A model generated the notes under the pieces. The model was given only the letters and a program-made list of their open reading frames with translations, searched no databases and had not been told where the DNA came from. From positions 7,693,001 to 7,757,000 of the forward strand of contig NZ_CP121650.1 in the NCBI RefSeq assembly GCF_029714405.1: 64,000 bases of DNA. The letters are read 5' to 3'. The first letter of the stretch is position 1. Each line of letters begins with the position of its first letter. This document shows, one piece after another, positions 10,129 to 20,127 of the stretch. The DNA is from Bradyrhizobium sp. CB82 (GTDB taxonomy: Bacteria > Pseudomonadota > Alphaproteobacteria > Rhizobiales > Xanthobacteraceae). A program made the translations under genes and the position numbers.

Positions 10129-10893
10129 TTAGGCCACCATCGGCGTTACCAACGCAGGCTCCGCAAATTCAATGAGCCCAAGACGGATCGCCTTTACAAG
10201 ACCTTGAGTTCGGTTCGACGAACCCAGCTTTCGTATTGCGTTCTTCACATGGAAATTCACCGTATTCTCGCTGACGTTCAGTATCTTTCCGATTTCCCAG
10301 GACGATTTGCCCTCCGCGACCCATCGCAGACAATCCTTTTCGCGCTCGGATAGGCTCACTTTTCTGTTCGAGACCCTATCCGACGGCCTTGCGATCTCCG
10401 CAAACGCAATATGGAAGTGCCAAGCCAGCGCGTTGAGATGCTTCACATTCCTCTGAGGATCGGCATCATCACAACGGGATGCGAATGATATCACAGATAT
10501 TCGCCCTGATGGCCCAAACAATGGCACGCTGACACCGTGCTTCAGACCTGCTTCTCTGGCCTCCTGTAGCACACGCTGTTCACATGCCTGCAGTTGATGT
10601 TCTTTTGCGAGCTCGTCCCATAGATATGGCCCCGCAAACATCGGTGTCCGCCGGACGACCGGATCGACAATGTAGTACTTGCGTTCCAAATAGCGCTGGC
10701 ACCAGTCAGGCGGAACCTTTATAGCTACCAGAGGCGGTGGACACCCCGGTAGACGAAGCGGCTCCGCGAAGGTAAGTGCTCCGTAAGCGACCTCAGTGAA
10801 CCCCTCTTCGCTCGCACAGCTCACAAGTAAATCAAACAGCGCTTTGAGAGATTGCGTTTGATTCGCGCATTCGACGAAGCTAAAGAGATTCAT
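10129..10893 (-). CDS. LuxR-family quorum-sensing-type regulator (no synthase nearby)
   Basis: The protein has 254 residues from the ATG at 10893, chosen because GAGG lies about 7 bases upstream; the frame runs 34 codons further up without support. The N-terminal two thirds form an autoinducer-binding domain with the usual ligand residues in order: W and Y (DWCQRYLERKYYIVDPVV, containing the D-P pair), a later W (GPYLWDEL) and G (KHGVSVPL). The C-terminus is a LuxR/GerE HTH (LSEREKDCLRWVAEGKSSWE, then NVSENTVNFHVKNAIRKLG). It therefore should bind an acyl-homoserine lactone or a related signal and control transcription. No luxI-like gene is visible in the window, so it is a solo regulator here or is paired elsewhere. 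Confidence 0.9.
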   Translation of the reverse strand: MNLFSFVECANQTQSLKALFDLLVSCASEEGFTEVAYGALTFAEPLRLPGCPPPLVAIKVPPDWCQRYLERKYYIVDPVVRRTPMFAGPYLWDELAKEHQLQACEQRVLQEAREAGLKHGVSVPLFGPSGRISVISFASRCDDADPQRNVKHLNALAWHFHIAFAEIARPSDRVSNRKVSLSEREKDCLRWVAEGKSSWEIGKILNVSENTVNFHVKNAIRKLGSSNRTQGLVKAIRLGLIEFAEPALVTPMVA

Positions 10894-12234
10894 AAGGCGC
10901 CTCACGTGATCGAGCCGAAGGGCCGTTGTGCGCCGTTCGATTGAGTCGGTTTCAGGCGGAGATTCGCTGAATTTCTGACATGCTCCAGCTCGCAACGCAG
11001 TCGCGCTAGTGGGGCGATAGCTACGGGGCGAAAAGGGCTGTCAGCGAGGGGGCGACGTACACTCCTTGCCCATATGGACAAAGTCGGACCGACGGCGTGT
11101 TTTCGCCGATTTGCATGGCAGTGTCCAAATTGCTTCGGCGCGCGCTCAAATGATGGGGGATCGCGCGGGAGACGCCCGCGCCGATACTTTGCGCTAGGCT
11201 GAATAGCGTTGTCGGTCTCTTCGCTACGCCAAACGCGCGCCAGCCAATTCTCCGATCGGGCGTAGGCAGAGATCCCAAATTCTGGCCTTGGGCAGGCAAT
11301 TAAGCCGCACTGCGCAGATCGGCCCGATGGTGCCGGGCTCCAGCTGTTTGGTATCGATACGCTTGGTAGCGAATATGAGTTCGTCCCGACTCGATCGCCA
11401 ATTGATCGTCGCGTATTACGACTGCCAACGGATGCATAACCGGCAGCGAGCCGAACTCGGCGAAGACCCGACCTTTGAAATACATGGCGATCGCCGATCC
11501 GACTTTCGGTAAGGAATAGGGCCCGTTTGCTGTGCCAATTGTAAGAACGCTGTGGTTGCCGTCGAGCTCTTCGCCCAGGCACATCGTTCCCTTCGGCGCG
11601 AACCGATCGACCCGGTTGATACTGATCACCGCCCTGGCGCCCAATGACATTGGCGAGAAGCCGCGCGCCGGTACGGGCAAGCCCCGGAGCCCGATTGATG
11701 TAGAAGACACTGAGCATCCGCTTCTCCGAGAAGTTTGCAAGGGACGAAATGAGCACAGCAAGTGTCGTACCAGTCGCGCCCGTGGGAAACTCAGTCGTCA
11801 AGACAAGCACTTGGAAGAGATTGACGGGTCTTAACCGAATTGAAGCACTGCGACATACGTCGGATTTACGACAGGGCTGCTTGTACTAGCCGCGACGCAC
11901 TCGACGTAGATCAAGGAATCTCGTGATTATGGGACGGCATAAGATTTCATGCTCGCACGAAAAGCTGAACGCGCAAACACGGCTACACGCACGCGAGCGG
12001 CCGAATATTTTACCGATTTGCGCCGGACGATGAATGCATTTCCGGCCCAGTTAGGATCTCGCAATACGATTGGCACCGATTAGCACGAAACCTAAAATTC
12101 TATGCCCCAGGCTTGCCTACATCCGCAGTTTTGCGCGCCAGTCAACTACTAACGTTTGCAATTGATCGAGCCGACAGAGACGTGCCAATCAGTGCTTGAT
12201 CAAGGCACGCAGCTCGCGCCTCAGGAAATTCGGC
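10894..12234. other. 1.3 kb between LuxR and PEP-mutase-like genes; possible relic gene
   Basis: On the reverse strand two frames (about 11810-11600 and 11660-11330) give protein-like pieces: LANFSEKRMLSVFYINRAPG and then PYSLPKVGSAIAMYFKGRVF. They could be one gene broken by a frameshift, but I do not recognise the family. From about 11840 to 12234 I see no coding signal; this is the likely promoter region of the gene at 12235. Confidence 0.35.
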
Positions 12235-13167
12235 ATGCAACACAAATCTGTTCGCGGAAACGGGCTGCCCGATCGAAGCGTGAAAACGCTGCCCGCCGAT
12301 AGACTTCGACCTCAGATTTGCTTCAACGACGACCTCTCCTTTCTCATGGAAGCGCATGATGGGCTTTCGGGAGCAATCGCCCAACGCGCGGGTTTCAAAG
12401 GTCTGTGGGCTTCGGGCCTATCAATTGCCTCCTCCCTCGGCTACCGCGATGCCAATGAGGCATCATGGAGCCAACTCGTCGACGTGGTCGAACGCATCGT
12501 GGACTCGACCGAGCTGCCGGTGCTCGTTGATGGCGATAGCGGTTTCGGAAATTTTAACAATGCACGTCTTCTCGCACGCAAACTCCGGCAACGTGGGGCC
12601 GCGGGCGTCGCGCTGCAGGACAGCCGTTTTCCTAAAATGAACTCATTCGTTGGTGAGCGGCATGCCATAGCCGACATCGATGAGTTCTCGGGCCGTCTGC
12701 GGGCAATCAGGGATACAGTTGGGCAAAACTTGGTTCTCGTGGCGCGTATCGAAGCGCTGATTGCCGGTCGTCCAATGGACGAAGCGGTTTCGCGCGCTCA
12801 TGCTTACGCCGATGCGGGAGCCGACGCGATTCTCATTCACTCGCGAAAGAGCACCGCGGACGAGATCCTTGAATTTGCAAGTGCTTGGCAGAACCGACTG
12901 CCCATCGTGATTATCCCGACAAAGTTCTATCGAACGCCCGTCTCTGCTTATCGCGACGCGCGCATCTCCACGGTGATCTGGGCCAATCACTCCATGCGAG
13001 CTGCAATAGTAGCCATGCGCAGGGTCTGCGCTCGCATCATGGCTAGAGAGGGCATTGCGAGTATTGAGCCGCATATTGCGACGCTCGACGAGGTCTTCGA
13101 ACTGTTGGGGTACGACGAACTCGTCCGTGCCGAAGCGCGATATCTTCGGACCGATGACCCAAAATAG
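12235..13167 (+). CDS. PEP mutase / isocitrate-lyase superfamily protein with altered catalytic motif
   Basis: The protein has 310 residues; the ATG at 12235 has AGGA about 9 bases upstream (a TTG at 12196 is also open). It aligns by eye along its whole length with phosphoenolpyruvate mutases: GLWASGLSIASSLGYRDANE (mutase W and first D), VLVDGDSGFGNFNNARLL (metal-site D..D), VARIEALIAG (R..E), ADAILIHSRKS and IPTKFY. The family signature E-D-K-x5-N-S reads Q128-D-S130-RFPKM-N-S here: the first E is Q and the first K is S, while the loop Lys (K134) is kept. True mutases convert PEP to phosphonopyruvate, the first step to C-P compounds. The two changes make that activity uncertain; another C-C or P-C bond reaction is possible. 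No phosphonopyruvate decarboxylase lies alongside. Confidence 0.8.
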   Translation: MQHKSVRGNGLPDRSVKTLPADRLRPQICFNDDLSFLMEAHDGLSGAIAQRAGFKGLWASGLSIASSLGYRDANEASWSQLVDVVERIVDSTELPVLVDGDSGFGNFNNARLLARKLRQRGAAGVALQDSRFPKMNSFVGERHAIADIDEFSGRLRAIRDTVGQNLVLVARIEALIAGRPMDEAVSRAHAYADAGADAILIHSRKSTADEILEFASAWQNRLPIVIIPTKFYRTPVSAYRDARISTVIWANHSMRAAIVAMRRVCARIMAREGIASIEPHIATLDEVFELLGYDELVRAEARYLRTDDPK

Positions 13168-13387
13168 CAGATCCCCATCCGCCACAAGATTCATGCATTT
13201 CGACGGAGTGAGGCCATGCACTCGCACTGCTCTTTCCATCGTTGCTCGCCAGTGAAATCTCTTACCCAGCACCTGTTTGTCGCCGTGGAGTTTATCATTG
13301 AACAACAGACGGCCGTTGTTCCGCGATTGGCTCACGCGCCTTCATCTCTTCACTTGCACGGCTAGACAAGCCCCCACCTCCTCCCCG

Positions 13388-15335
13388 GTAGGGTCGAAGA
13401 CTGGCGCGCCGACAGGCCTCTCGACCGCGCCACGTTTCCAGTCCCCTCCACGTCGCACGCAGCATGCGGATTTCCCGCACTGCGCGCTCCCATTTGCTTC
13501 ACACCAACGCTTATGGGACCTATCCTGCTGGGGCGACTTTCGGCCCGTCGCGTCGCACTCTGTAGGCGTTGAACAGCCCGAGAGTGTCGTACAGCCACCG
13601 CCTATTCCATCGTTCCCAGCCGAAGCCCTTTCGTTTCTGAGCATGCGCCAGATGGCGCCTGACCTTCTTCTCCACTCAGTCTTTGATGAAGCTGAAGCAC
13701 TCGCTGGAATGCCCCACCGCGAAGTAGTTCACCCACCCCCGGAGCATCGGATTGATCAAGTTTATCACTCGTTCAACCGGTTGCGACCGGTGTCGGCGGA
13801 ACACCTCTTTGAGCGCCCGCACCAGTGCCGTCCGCTTTTTGAGCTAGCTTGGGCGTGTAATGCGGCCGCATCGCTCCGCTTAGTCCGCGGAAGTAGCGGA
13901 ACTCAAAGCCCAGGAACCCAAAGCACTCACCGCGCTCAAGGTCCACTGTGCGGCTCTTTTCATCATTGATTTCCACCTGCAGCTTGGCGAACTCCTCCCG
14001 GAGTCGTTTGGTCACGGCTCCAATCAGCCAGTCATGACGCTTGTAGGCGTCGATCAAGACCACCAGGTCGTCAGCGAATCGCGCGTATTCGACGTAGGTG
14101 TACTTGCCGTTGCGGGTGACTTCCCGCGCTCGCTCCAGCATCCTGTCCACCTCATTGAGGTAGAGATTACTGAGTAAAGGCGAGATCACACCGCCCTGCG
14201 GAACGCCCTTCTTGCCTGAGGCTTTCAGCATCATCTTTAGGAGATGCAGTATATGCGCGTCATCAACCCGCCGCGCCACTTTCTCCAACAGCCGGTCATG
14301 CCGGACATGGTCAAAGTAGGCCCGCAGGTCAATGTCGAGAATCCGCGTCTTCCGTTGGACTATCGCTTCAGCCACACGCTTGATGGCGCCATGTGCTGTC
14401 CGTTTGGGCCGATATCCATACGACCCCGGTTGAAAGTCAGCCTCGAACACAGGCTCGAGGATGAGCTTGAGCGCCCCTTGCACCACTCTGTCGCGGATCG
14501 CCGGAATCGAGAGGACACGGACTTTGCCCCCGTCCTTCGGTATCTCCTGCCTCCGCGCGGGAAGTGGCTGGTAGGTGCGCCCGATCAGTTCGTCCCGTAA
14601 CTGCTCAAGCAGAGCTTCCACGCCTTGCGTCTCAATGGCCTCGAAGGTGACGCCGTCTATTCCCGGTGCTCCATCGTTCTCTTTGGCCATCTCATACGCA
14701 GCGCGCAGGGTCTCCATCTTGCAGACGTGGACGTATAGTCCCCAGAACCGCCAGGACAGTTCAGCCTTTGCCTTGACGTATATTCTCCGCCTCAGGTCCT
14801 GCAAATCAATGGACGCCTTTGTCATCTCGTCCTTGCCTTCCCTATGTTGGAGACATTGCAAATGGCAGGGTTCCTTGGCTCCACGGATATTACTCCGCTT
14901 CATTGCTACTCCGGACCCGGCCGCCACCCTCTCGTCTTCGGCCGACTTCCCGGTTTCGCCGGTTATACGGCCTACCTTGCTCCGACGATTTCGCGTCGGG
15001 ACGAGGAGGGCTTCTCCAGTTGCTCAGCATGTCCTTGTCACCGTGCTGTCGCTTCCACCCCGCCGAGGTGAACATCCGTATCGGTCAGTCTTCAGTTGCT
15101 CATGCTGCCTTCGCCCTCCGGTTGAAGGCTCGGCCCCCGGGGATACTCACTTTCGAGGCCACAACGCGTTCACTTTTATTACGGCCCGATGACTCGTAGC
15201 CTCCCCTGGGGAGACTTTGTCGATAGGCTTCAGAGTTTCAGTTTCCATCACCTCTGCTATCCAAACTACGGGGCTCTGACTTCTACCCCGGCAGGTTTGT
15301 CTCCTGCTGAACATGCCAGCCTTCGCTGGACACAC
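13388..15335 (-). mobile_element. Group II intron B, copy 1 (reverse strand)
   Basis: The element begins GTGTGTCCAGCG (GUGYG-type 5' end, base 15335 on the reverse strand) and ends CGACCCTAC at 13388. It carries a reverse transcriptase frame and a domain V-like hairpin at about 13455-13489. A second copy at 61657-63603 differs by a few substitutions and one T, which sets both ends. Upstream flank GTCCGGTT and downstream flank CGGGGAGGAG together resemble the end of another intron's domain V and its downstream linker. Confidence 0.8.
13676..14825 (-). pseudogene. Group II intron reverse transcriptase/maturase, frameshifted (copy B1)
   Basis: The start is ATG at 14825 (GGACGAG upstream). RT blocks are present: GAPGIDGVTFEAIE, GKVRVLSIPAIRDRVVQGA, GSYGYRPKRTAHGAI, GVPQGGVISPLLSNLYLNEV, the catalytic FADD (variant of YADD), ECFGFLGFEF. 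One extra T in the run near 13833 (five T where copy B2 has four) shifts the frame after TPKLAQK, so the thumb/maturase end HRSQPVERVINLINPMLRGW is lost. Copy B2 keeps that part. Confidence 0.85.
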
Positions 15336-15353
15336 AACCGGACAGGCAGATCT

Positions 15354-17238
15354 GGCGAGTAGGCCAGCGGAATCTCACCGCCGGCCTCTCATAGATTTCA
15401 GCGTGAGACTCTCGCCTCACTGGGCTCCCATCAGGCGAACGAGCCGCGTATGCCGATCTTCCAGTGTGCGAACAACCAGGGTCGTTCTCGAGATAATCGT
15501 TCGAGAACGCGGCCGGCCTTTGCCTTGCGACCCATAAAGCGTTTGAACTTCCGCATCATCCAAGCCTCGATTGTCTGATTGACGTATCGAAGGATTGGCC
15601 CCAGAGCCGCCTGCGTGAATCGACCGTAATACTCAATCCATCCCCGCAGGAGTGGATTAAGCTGCCGAGCGATGTCAGCCATTGACACATGGGTCCGTCT
15701 TCGGAGGTTCAAATCCCGGATTGCCGCCCGCATGGACTTCAGCGCCGAAGCGCTGACCCCAGGCAGAAAACTGCAGAACACCGAGGCGTCTTGCGAGTTC
15801 TTTGCCCGTCGGGGCCGGAAGCAGTAGCCAAGAAAGTCAAACTTGACGTTCGAATAGCTCCCCTTCCGCCGGCTGTCCTTGCAGTAGACAATCCTGGTTT
15901 TGGTGGGGTGCATCTCAAGTCCGCATTCTACCAAGCGAGTTTGTAGCTCGGCCTTTACAGCTTCCGCTTCTTGCTCGCTCCGGCAGTGCACTAGATCATC
16001 GTCTGCATACCTACACCATGGGAGGTCAGGGTGCGCCCGTCCCATCCAGAGGTCGAAAGTGTAGTGCAAGAAAAGGTTGGATAAAATCGGGCTGATCACG
16101 CCACCCTGAGGGTGCCGCGGGTTCGCTCGATGATTATTCCGTCCTTGTCCATAGGTGCCGTCAGCCATCGTTCGATGTAGAGCAGCGCCCACTTGCACGT
16201 TACGTGCTTCCGGACAGCCCGTAGCAAAAGTTCGTGGTCGATGTTGTCGAACAGACCTTTGATGTCGAACTCGAGAACCCAATCGTATTTCCAGCACCGC
16301 TTGCGCGTGACGCCGATAGCATCGAGTGCCGATTTTCTCGGCCGATAGCCATAGGAGTCTGCCAAAAAGATTGGGTCCAAATCCGGCTCAATGAGTTGTT
16401 TGACAACCATCTGGGCCACTCGATCCGCTACGGTTGGCACACCTAAAATCCGCTGGCCTCCAGCCTTCTTGGGAATGGAGACGGCACGCACCGGTGGTGG
16501 AAAGTAGCTTCCCGAGCTCATGCGATTCCAAAGCTTGTAGAGATTGTTCTGCAAGTCGGAGTCGAATTGCTCGATCGTCTGTCCATCCACACCGGCCGAA
16601 CCCGCATTGGATTTGACCGCTTTGTAAGCCTCGTACACACGTTTCTTATCGATATGAAATGGCTTGTTTGTCGTGATCGTCGTCGTCATCCTGTTTCCAG
16701 TTGGTACGTCAATACGATTTGTCCTGACCCGACCCCTTTGCTCCGGCCCGATTACAGGGCCTTCACCGCTCGTACGGGTCGGTCCGCCCCAAGCCCTGGC
16801 TTCGGTACTCTCGCCTCGCAGTTTTAGCCGCTTCAGCTTCTCCCTTGGCATCCAGGGATTGGTTCCTGCAGTTCCACGCAAAAGCCTGCATCCGCTTCAC
16901 GCCCCCTATACGCCGACTGCCATCTGCCCAGTACTCAGGTAACCGACAGATTTGTCCCAGAGGATGCAAGCGCCTCTGGTTTTGGCAGTGTCTAAAGCCT
17001 TTCGACGCGTCACCGAGGGTTTGCTTCCGCTCGTCTTTCGAATGCTCACCTGCCCGAATTTTATTCGGACTTTTGATCCAACGCTCACCACCACGCTTTT
17101 TGAACGTAGCAGCTTGGACTGGTTTGGGACCTGCTCCTGAAAGCCGATCCCGAGGGGCCCGCCCTCATCTTTCGCGCAGCTTATCCCCACGGTCAGTTGT
17201 TCATTGCAAACCCCCTTCCGTGTGCATCTGCAGCACAC
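15354..17238 (-). mobile_element. Group II intron C inserted in the domain V of intron D
   Basis: The 5' end reads GTGTGCTGCAG from base 17238 on the reverse strand, directly after GAGAGCCGGATGCGGG, which is the first half of another intron's domain V. The 3' end lies near 15354, after a GGCCGGCGG/CCGCTGGCC hairpin followed by TACTC (domain VI-like). It is followed by CTGCCTGTCCGGTT, which matches the second half of that same domain V. The encoded maturase is broken. The 3' boundary is good to about 10 bases only. Confidence 0.65.
15431..16689 (-). pseudogene. Group II intron reverse transcriptase/maturase of intron C, frameshifted
   Basis: The frame from the ATG at 16689 (MTTTITTNKPFHIDKKRVYE) runs through RT blocks KAGGQRILGVPTVADRVAQM and DSYGYRPRKSALDAIG, and reads into RTRGTLRVA. 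It then shifts near 16110-16100 (expected RTRGTPQGG) to PQGGVISPILSNLFLHYTFD, YADDDLV and the maturase part LNPLLRGWIEYYGRFTQAAL, ending at 15431. It is of the LtrA/RmInt-like type frequent in rhizobia. A small indel at the PQGG junction inactivates it unless it is a sequence error. Confidence 0.85.
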
Positions 17239-17263
17239 CCCGCATCCGGCTCTCGGACAAGAC

Positions 17264-17440
17264 TTCACGCCTTCACCCACGGCACGTAGCGGCCCAGCGC
17301 GGTTAGGCGTACGAGCCCAAAGTGCCCGTAGAGGTGCGAGAGTGGATAAGTCCCGCCCTTGCGTCGCCTGACCTTGTGCTTGGAGCGCAACCACCGGCGC
17401 AACCGCACAGCGGTGTAGTTGCGATGCGGCTACTCCACGG
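17264..17440 (-). pseudogene. C-terminal remnant of another group II intron maturase (intron D)
   Basis: On the reverse strand the frame [38 protein letters not shown], ending GRYVPWVKA, is the typical end of a group II maturase. Ten bases after the stop comes GAGAGCCGGATGCGGG (17254-17239), the 5' half of its domain V, where intron C is inserted. The N-terminal part of the protein is missing; a recombinase remnant on the other strand begins near 17500. Confidence 0.8.
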
Positions 17441-17499
17441 GCAAAGGGAGGCGGTGAAATCAGACTCGTGTGGCGACAGCCCGGCGCAACCATTCCATT

Positions 17500-17775
17500 G
17501 CCGGTCAACAACGAGCTCTGCCTAATCCGCAGAGCGTGAGTCTGAGCGAAGCTGCGCGAATATGCGGCGTCAGTCACCACACGATCCAAAGGATGATGGA
17601 AGCCGGCCTGTTGAAGCGCGAACAAGTAACTCCTCGTGCACCTGGGAATTTCGCCGCAGTGATTTGGATGCCGAAGCCATTCGCAGCAACATTGAGCGCC
17701 TCCACCGCACTGGCAAGCTAATTCTGCAGGGGGGTGCGCGGAGGACCAGCTTGCCTTGTTCACTGAAATCAAGGG
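17500..17775 (+). pseudogene. C-terminal end of a large serine recombinase, remnant
   Basis: QSVSLSEAARICGVSHHTIQ followed by MMEAGLLKREQVTPRAP and, in the next frame, DLDAEAIRSNIERLHRTGKL is the HTH-like tail of the rhizobial mobile-element serine recombinases also seen at 22907-24977. One frameshift lies near 17640. The catalytic part is absent. Confidence 0.65.
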
Positions 17776-18280
17776 AGATGATAATGCCTGGTATCATGAG
17801 TGAGGGTTCTGAGAAAGAGTCTGGCCCCAAGTGTGGAGCACGGCGAAGAATCCGATTTGTGCGCCCAGATGCTTGGGGTCGCCGCAATGGTGCGCAGCTT
17901 CTCGGCGATGGACCGGAACAGAATGTTGTAAACGGTCTCCTTGTTTTGCAGGGTGATGGCGGCGATGGGCTGCGGTACGGTGAAGACCACGTGAAAATAC
18001 TGGGCCTCGAGAAGCTCGGATCGACGGTCTTCCAGCCACTGGGCTCGAGCCAACGACTGGCATATGGGGTAGTGGCGATCACGCAGGTGTCGTAGCAAAT
18101 CCGCTCATGGTCACAGCGGTCGCAGCGCTCGACGTGACCACCAAGTGCCGCAGTTCGACACAGTTCGATCGCGCTCATGACACGACGCTGTGCACTGCAA
18201 AGCGAGGCGTCATGGGTCTCACGATAGGCTGCGCCGTAGCGGCGGAATATATCCGCCACTTCCGGCCCCGAGCGGGCCAT
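17770..18280 (-). pseudogene. IS91-family transposase, truncated and frameshifted
   Basis: It starts [20 protein letters not shown] and continues MSAIELCRTAALGGHVERCD with the CDRC zinc-binding pair, then shifts frame near 18080 to SLARAQWLEDRRSELLEAQY, FHVVFTVPQPIAAITLQNKE. It stops at about the HTWGQTL region, before the rolling-circle catalytic tyrosine. IS91-like elements transpose by rolling circle and often sit next to a tyrosine recombinase, as here. Confidence 0.8.
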
Positions 18281-18309
18281 CGGTCTGAAAATCAGAAGCG
18301 TTTTGGCGG

Positions 18310-18670
18310 TGCCGGCAGTGGCTCAGCGGGACAGGATACGGCAACAGGTCCAGAGGGCTGGACGTCGCGCAGACCTTGCTGGTCGCGATGCGCAAGTACC
18401 TGGCGGTGGTCGCGAGGCTGCGGTGGCCGAGCAGGAGTTGAATGGTCCGCAGATCAGTTCCGGATTCGAGGAGATGAACGGCGAATGCGTGCCGAAGCGA
18501 ATGCGGGGGAGTTTAGAGAAACCAGACAAACAATGTGCTTTCTGGCAGGCCGCTTCTACGGCGTCGTCCATGATCCGCCGATTGTCATGAATGCCTGGAA
18601 ACAGCCAATCTTTAGGGCGAACGGCTCTCCAGTAGCTACGTAGGCTCTCCAGCAGCATCGGCGAGAGCAT
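18310..18670 (-). pseudogene. C-terminal half of a tyrosine recombinase (IS91-associated), inverted piece
   Basis: MLSPMLLESLRSYWRAVRPK then DWLFPG is the usual middle/C-terminal part of the integrase that accompanies IS91-type elements. A frameshift near 18500 separates it from the HSLRHAF-like region and the tail ending [12 protein letters not shown]. The matching N-terminal half lies on the opposite strand at 19235-19610. Confidence 0.7.
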
Positions 18671-19170
18671 CGCGTATCGATCTTTGCGGCCTTTCTCGGC
18701 GACACCGTAATAGGCAAAATGGCCGCGTAGGAAGGCGCTGATTTCGCCGACCTGGTCACTGATCGTATGAAGTCGTATTCGCCGTAGAGCTCCGCAGTGA
18801 CAAAAGGCTGCGCCGCGGCCGAGATTTCTCGGTGCGCACCCAACCTTGAAGTTGCCTTTTTCGCGTGCAATACAGCGTCAGTCCCAGGAAGTAGATGGTT
18901 TCCTGGCGTTTACTCGCGTGTCGCTGCGCGAACCGCCCAAACTCGACCAATTTGGTCTTGGTCGGCTCAGGAATGAGGCCGAACTTTCCCAACCGAAGGC
19001 GTAAAGCGTCCTGAACACGAATGGCGGCCGATCGATGTTGGAAGCAGATCACAAAGTCATCCAGCCGGGCTTCGCCCCGCAACCGGCCCTTCACGACGCG
19101 TTCGAACCAGAGGTCGAGCACATGATGGAGGTAAAGGTTGCTCAGCCACCTTTTCCGACTCTGCCTATCC
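18671..19170 (-). pseudogene. Group II intron maturase C-terminal fragment (intron G type)
   Basis: Reverse-strand pieces SNLYLHHVLDLWFERVVKGR, FGLIPEPTKTKLVEFGRFAQ and ETIYFLGLTLYCTRKRQ match closely the intact maturase at 43664-45073, with several small deletions (for example the Y-I-D-D core is reduced to LDDFVICFQ). It is inserted between the two inverted halves of the tyrosine recombinase. Confidence 0.75.
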
Positions 19171-19234
19171 GTTGCTCCACTTTTCAGCTTTGGAGGCCTC
19201 GATAGCTTCGCCGACAGCATGTTCGCACGGTAGT

Positions 19235-19610
19235 TCCGGACGTCGCCGGATGCTTTGACCCCAGAGCACATTCGGACCTATAAACTCTGCCACACGAACG
19301 AGAAGAAGCTGGCCCCCAACTTGATACATACGGCTATCGCGGCGCTTCGCTTCCTTTACACAGTTACGCTCAAGAAAGAGTGGACCTTTGCAGAAGACAT
19401 CCCGCTTCTCCAGAAGCCACAAAAGCAACCATCGTCTTGAGCCGTGAAGAAGTTGTGCATTTCCTGAACTGCGCGGACTGCCGCAAGGATCGGGTGATCC
19501 TGACCACCCTGTTACGCGGCCGGCTTACGGATTTCGGAAGCCGTCCGCCTGAGGGCCGCGGCGATCGATAGCGTCCGGATGGTTGTTCGCGTCGACCAAG
19601 GCAATCCTTG
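19235..19610 (+). pseudogene. N-terminal half of a tyrosine recombinase, remnant
   Basis: LIHTAIAALRFLYTVTLKKE, then WTFAEDIPLLQKPQKQP and LSREEVVHFLNCADCRKDRV ILTT form the core-binding domain and the start of the catalytic domain; AAIDSVRMVVRVDQGN follows in a third frame. It is colinear with the C-terminal half found inverted at 18670-18310. Confidence 0.7.
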
Positions 19611-19654
19611 GCTCACTCCAGCTGCCGCCTCGCTCTCGTAAATCGGCGGTAATG

Positions 19655-19806
19655 GCCAGCTTAAGCCCGCTTCACGCGCCCGCAGCAGGTAGGTGGCAAC
19701 TGATCTGCAGCCGTTCCGAGATCGCCCGCACCGACAGGCCTTGCTCGTATGTCAGCCTCAGGATCGATCGCAGGTCCTGTTCGTTTCGCTTGCTTCCGTC
19801 TCGCCA
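19655..19806 (-). pseudogene. IS21 family istA, N-terminal fragment
   Basis: From the ATG at 19806 the reverse strand gives MARRKQ and then, across frames, LTYEQGLSVRAISERLQIS and AGLKLAITADLRE, the HTH start of IstA. GAGGAAACG/TGTCCGCGAATTA just upstream (19877 and on) may belong to the element end. No catalytic part is present. Confidence 0.5.
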
Positions 19807-20127
19807 TTGCCCCTCTCAAACTCAGCTTGAGAGGAAACGTTGCCTCAGCGGCGCTCCCGAAAACCAACCCCCACAAATGTCCGCGAATTACCGAAATCGT
19901 TATCCGGAAATTGCCGAAACACGCAATCTCGACCGCAACGCGGATCCGGCTCGGCGATATGAGGGCTCTCCGCCTATTACAGCATGCGATCTTCCCGCAA
20001 TAATCGCGGTATGGCCCATGAGAATGGGCAATCGAGTCAGCCCACGCTCAAACGGGTGATTACTGACCTTGCCCCTCAGGCTTAATCCAGGTTGAAGTTC
20101 GTTCTGGCCCAAGACAAGGACCAGAGC

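Noticed and set aside
12055..12085. Possible -24/-12 (sigma-54) promoter TTGGCAC...AGCA before the PEP-mutase-like gene
   Set aside because: The spacing between GG and GC is one base short and the -12 part does not match.
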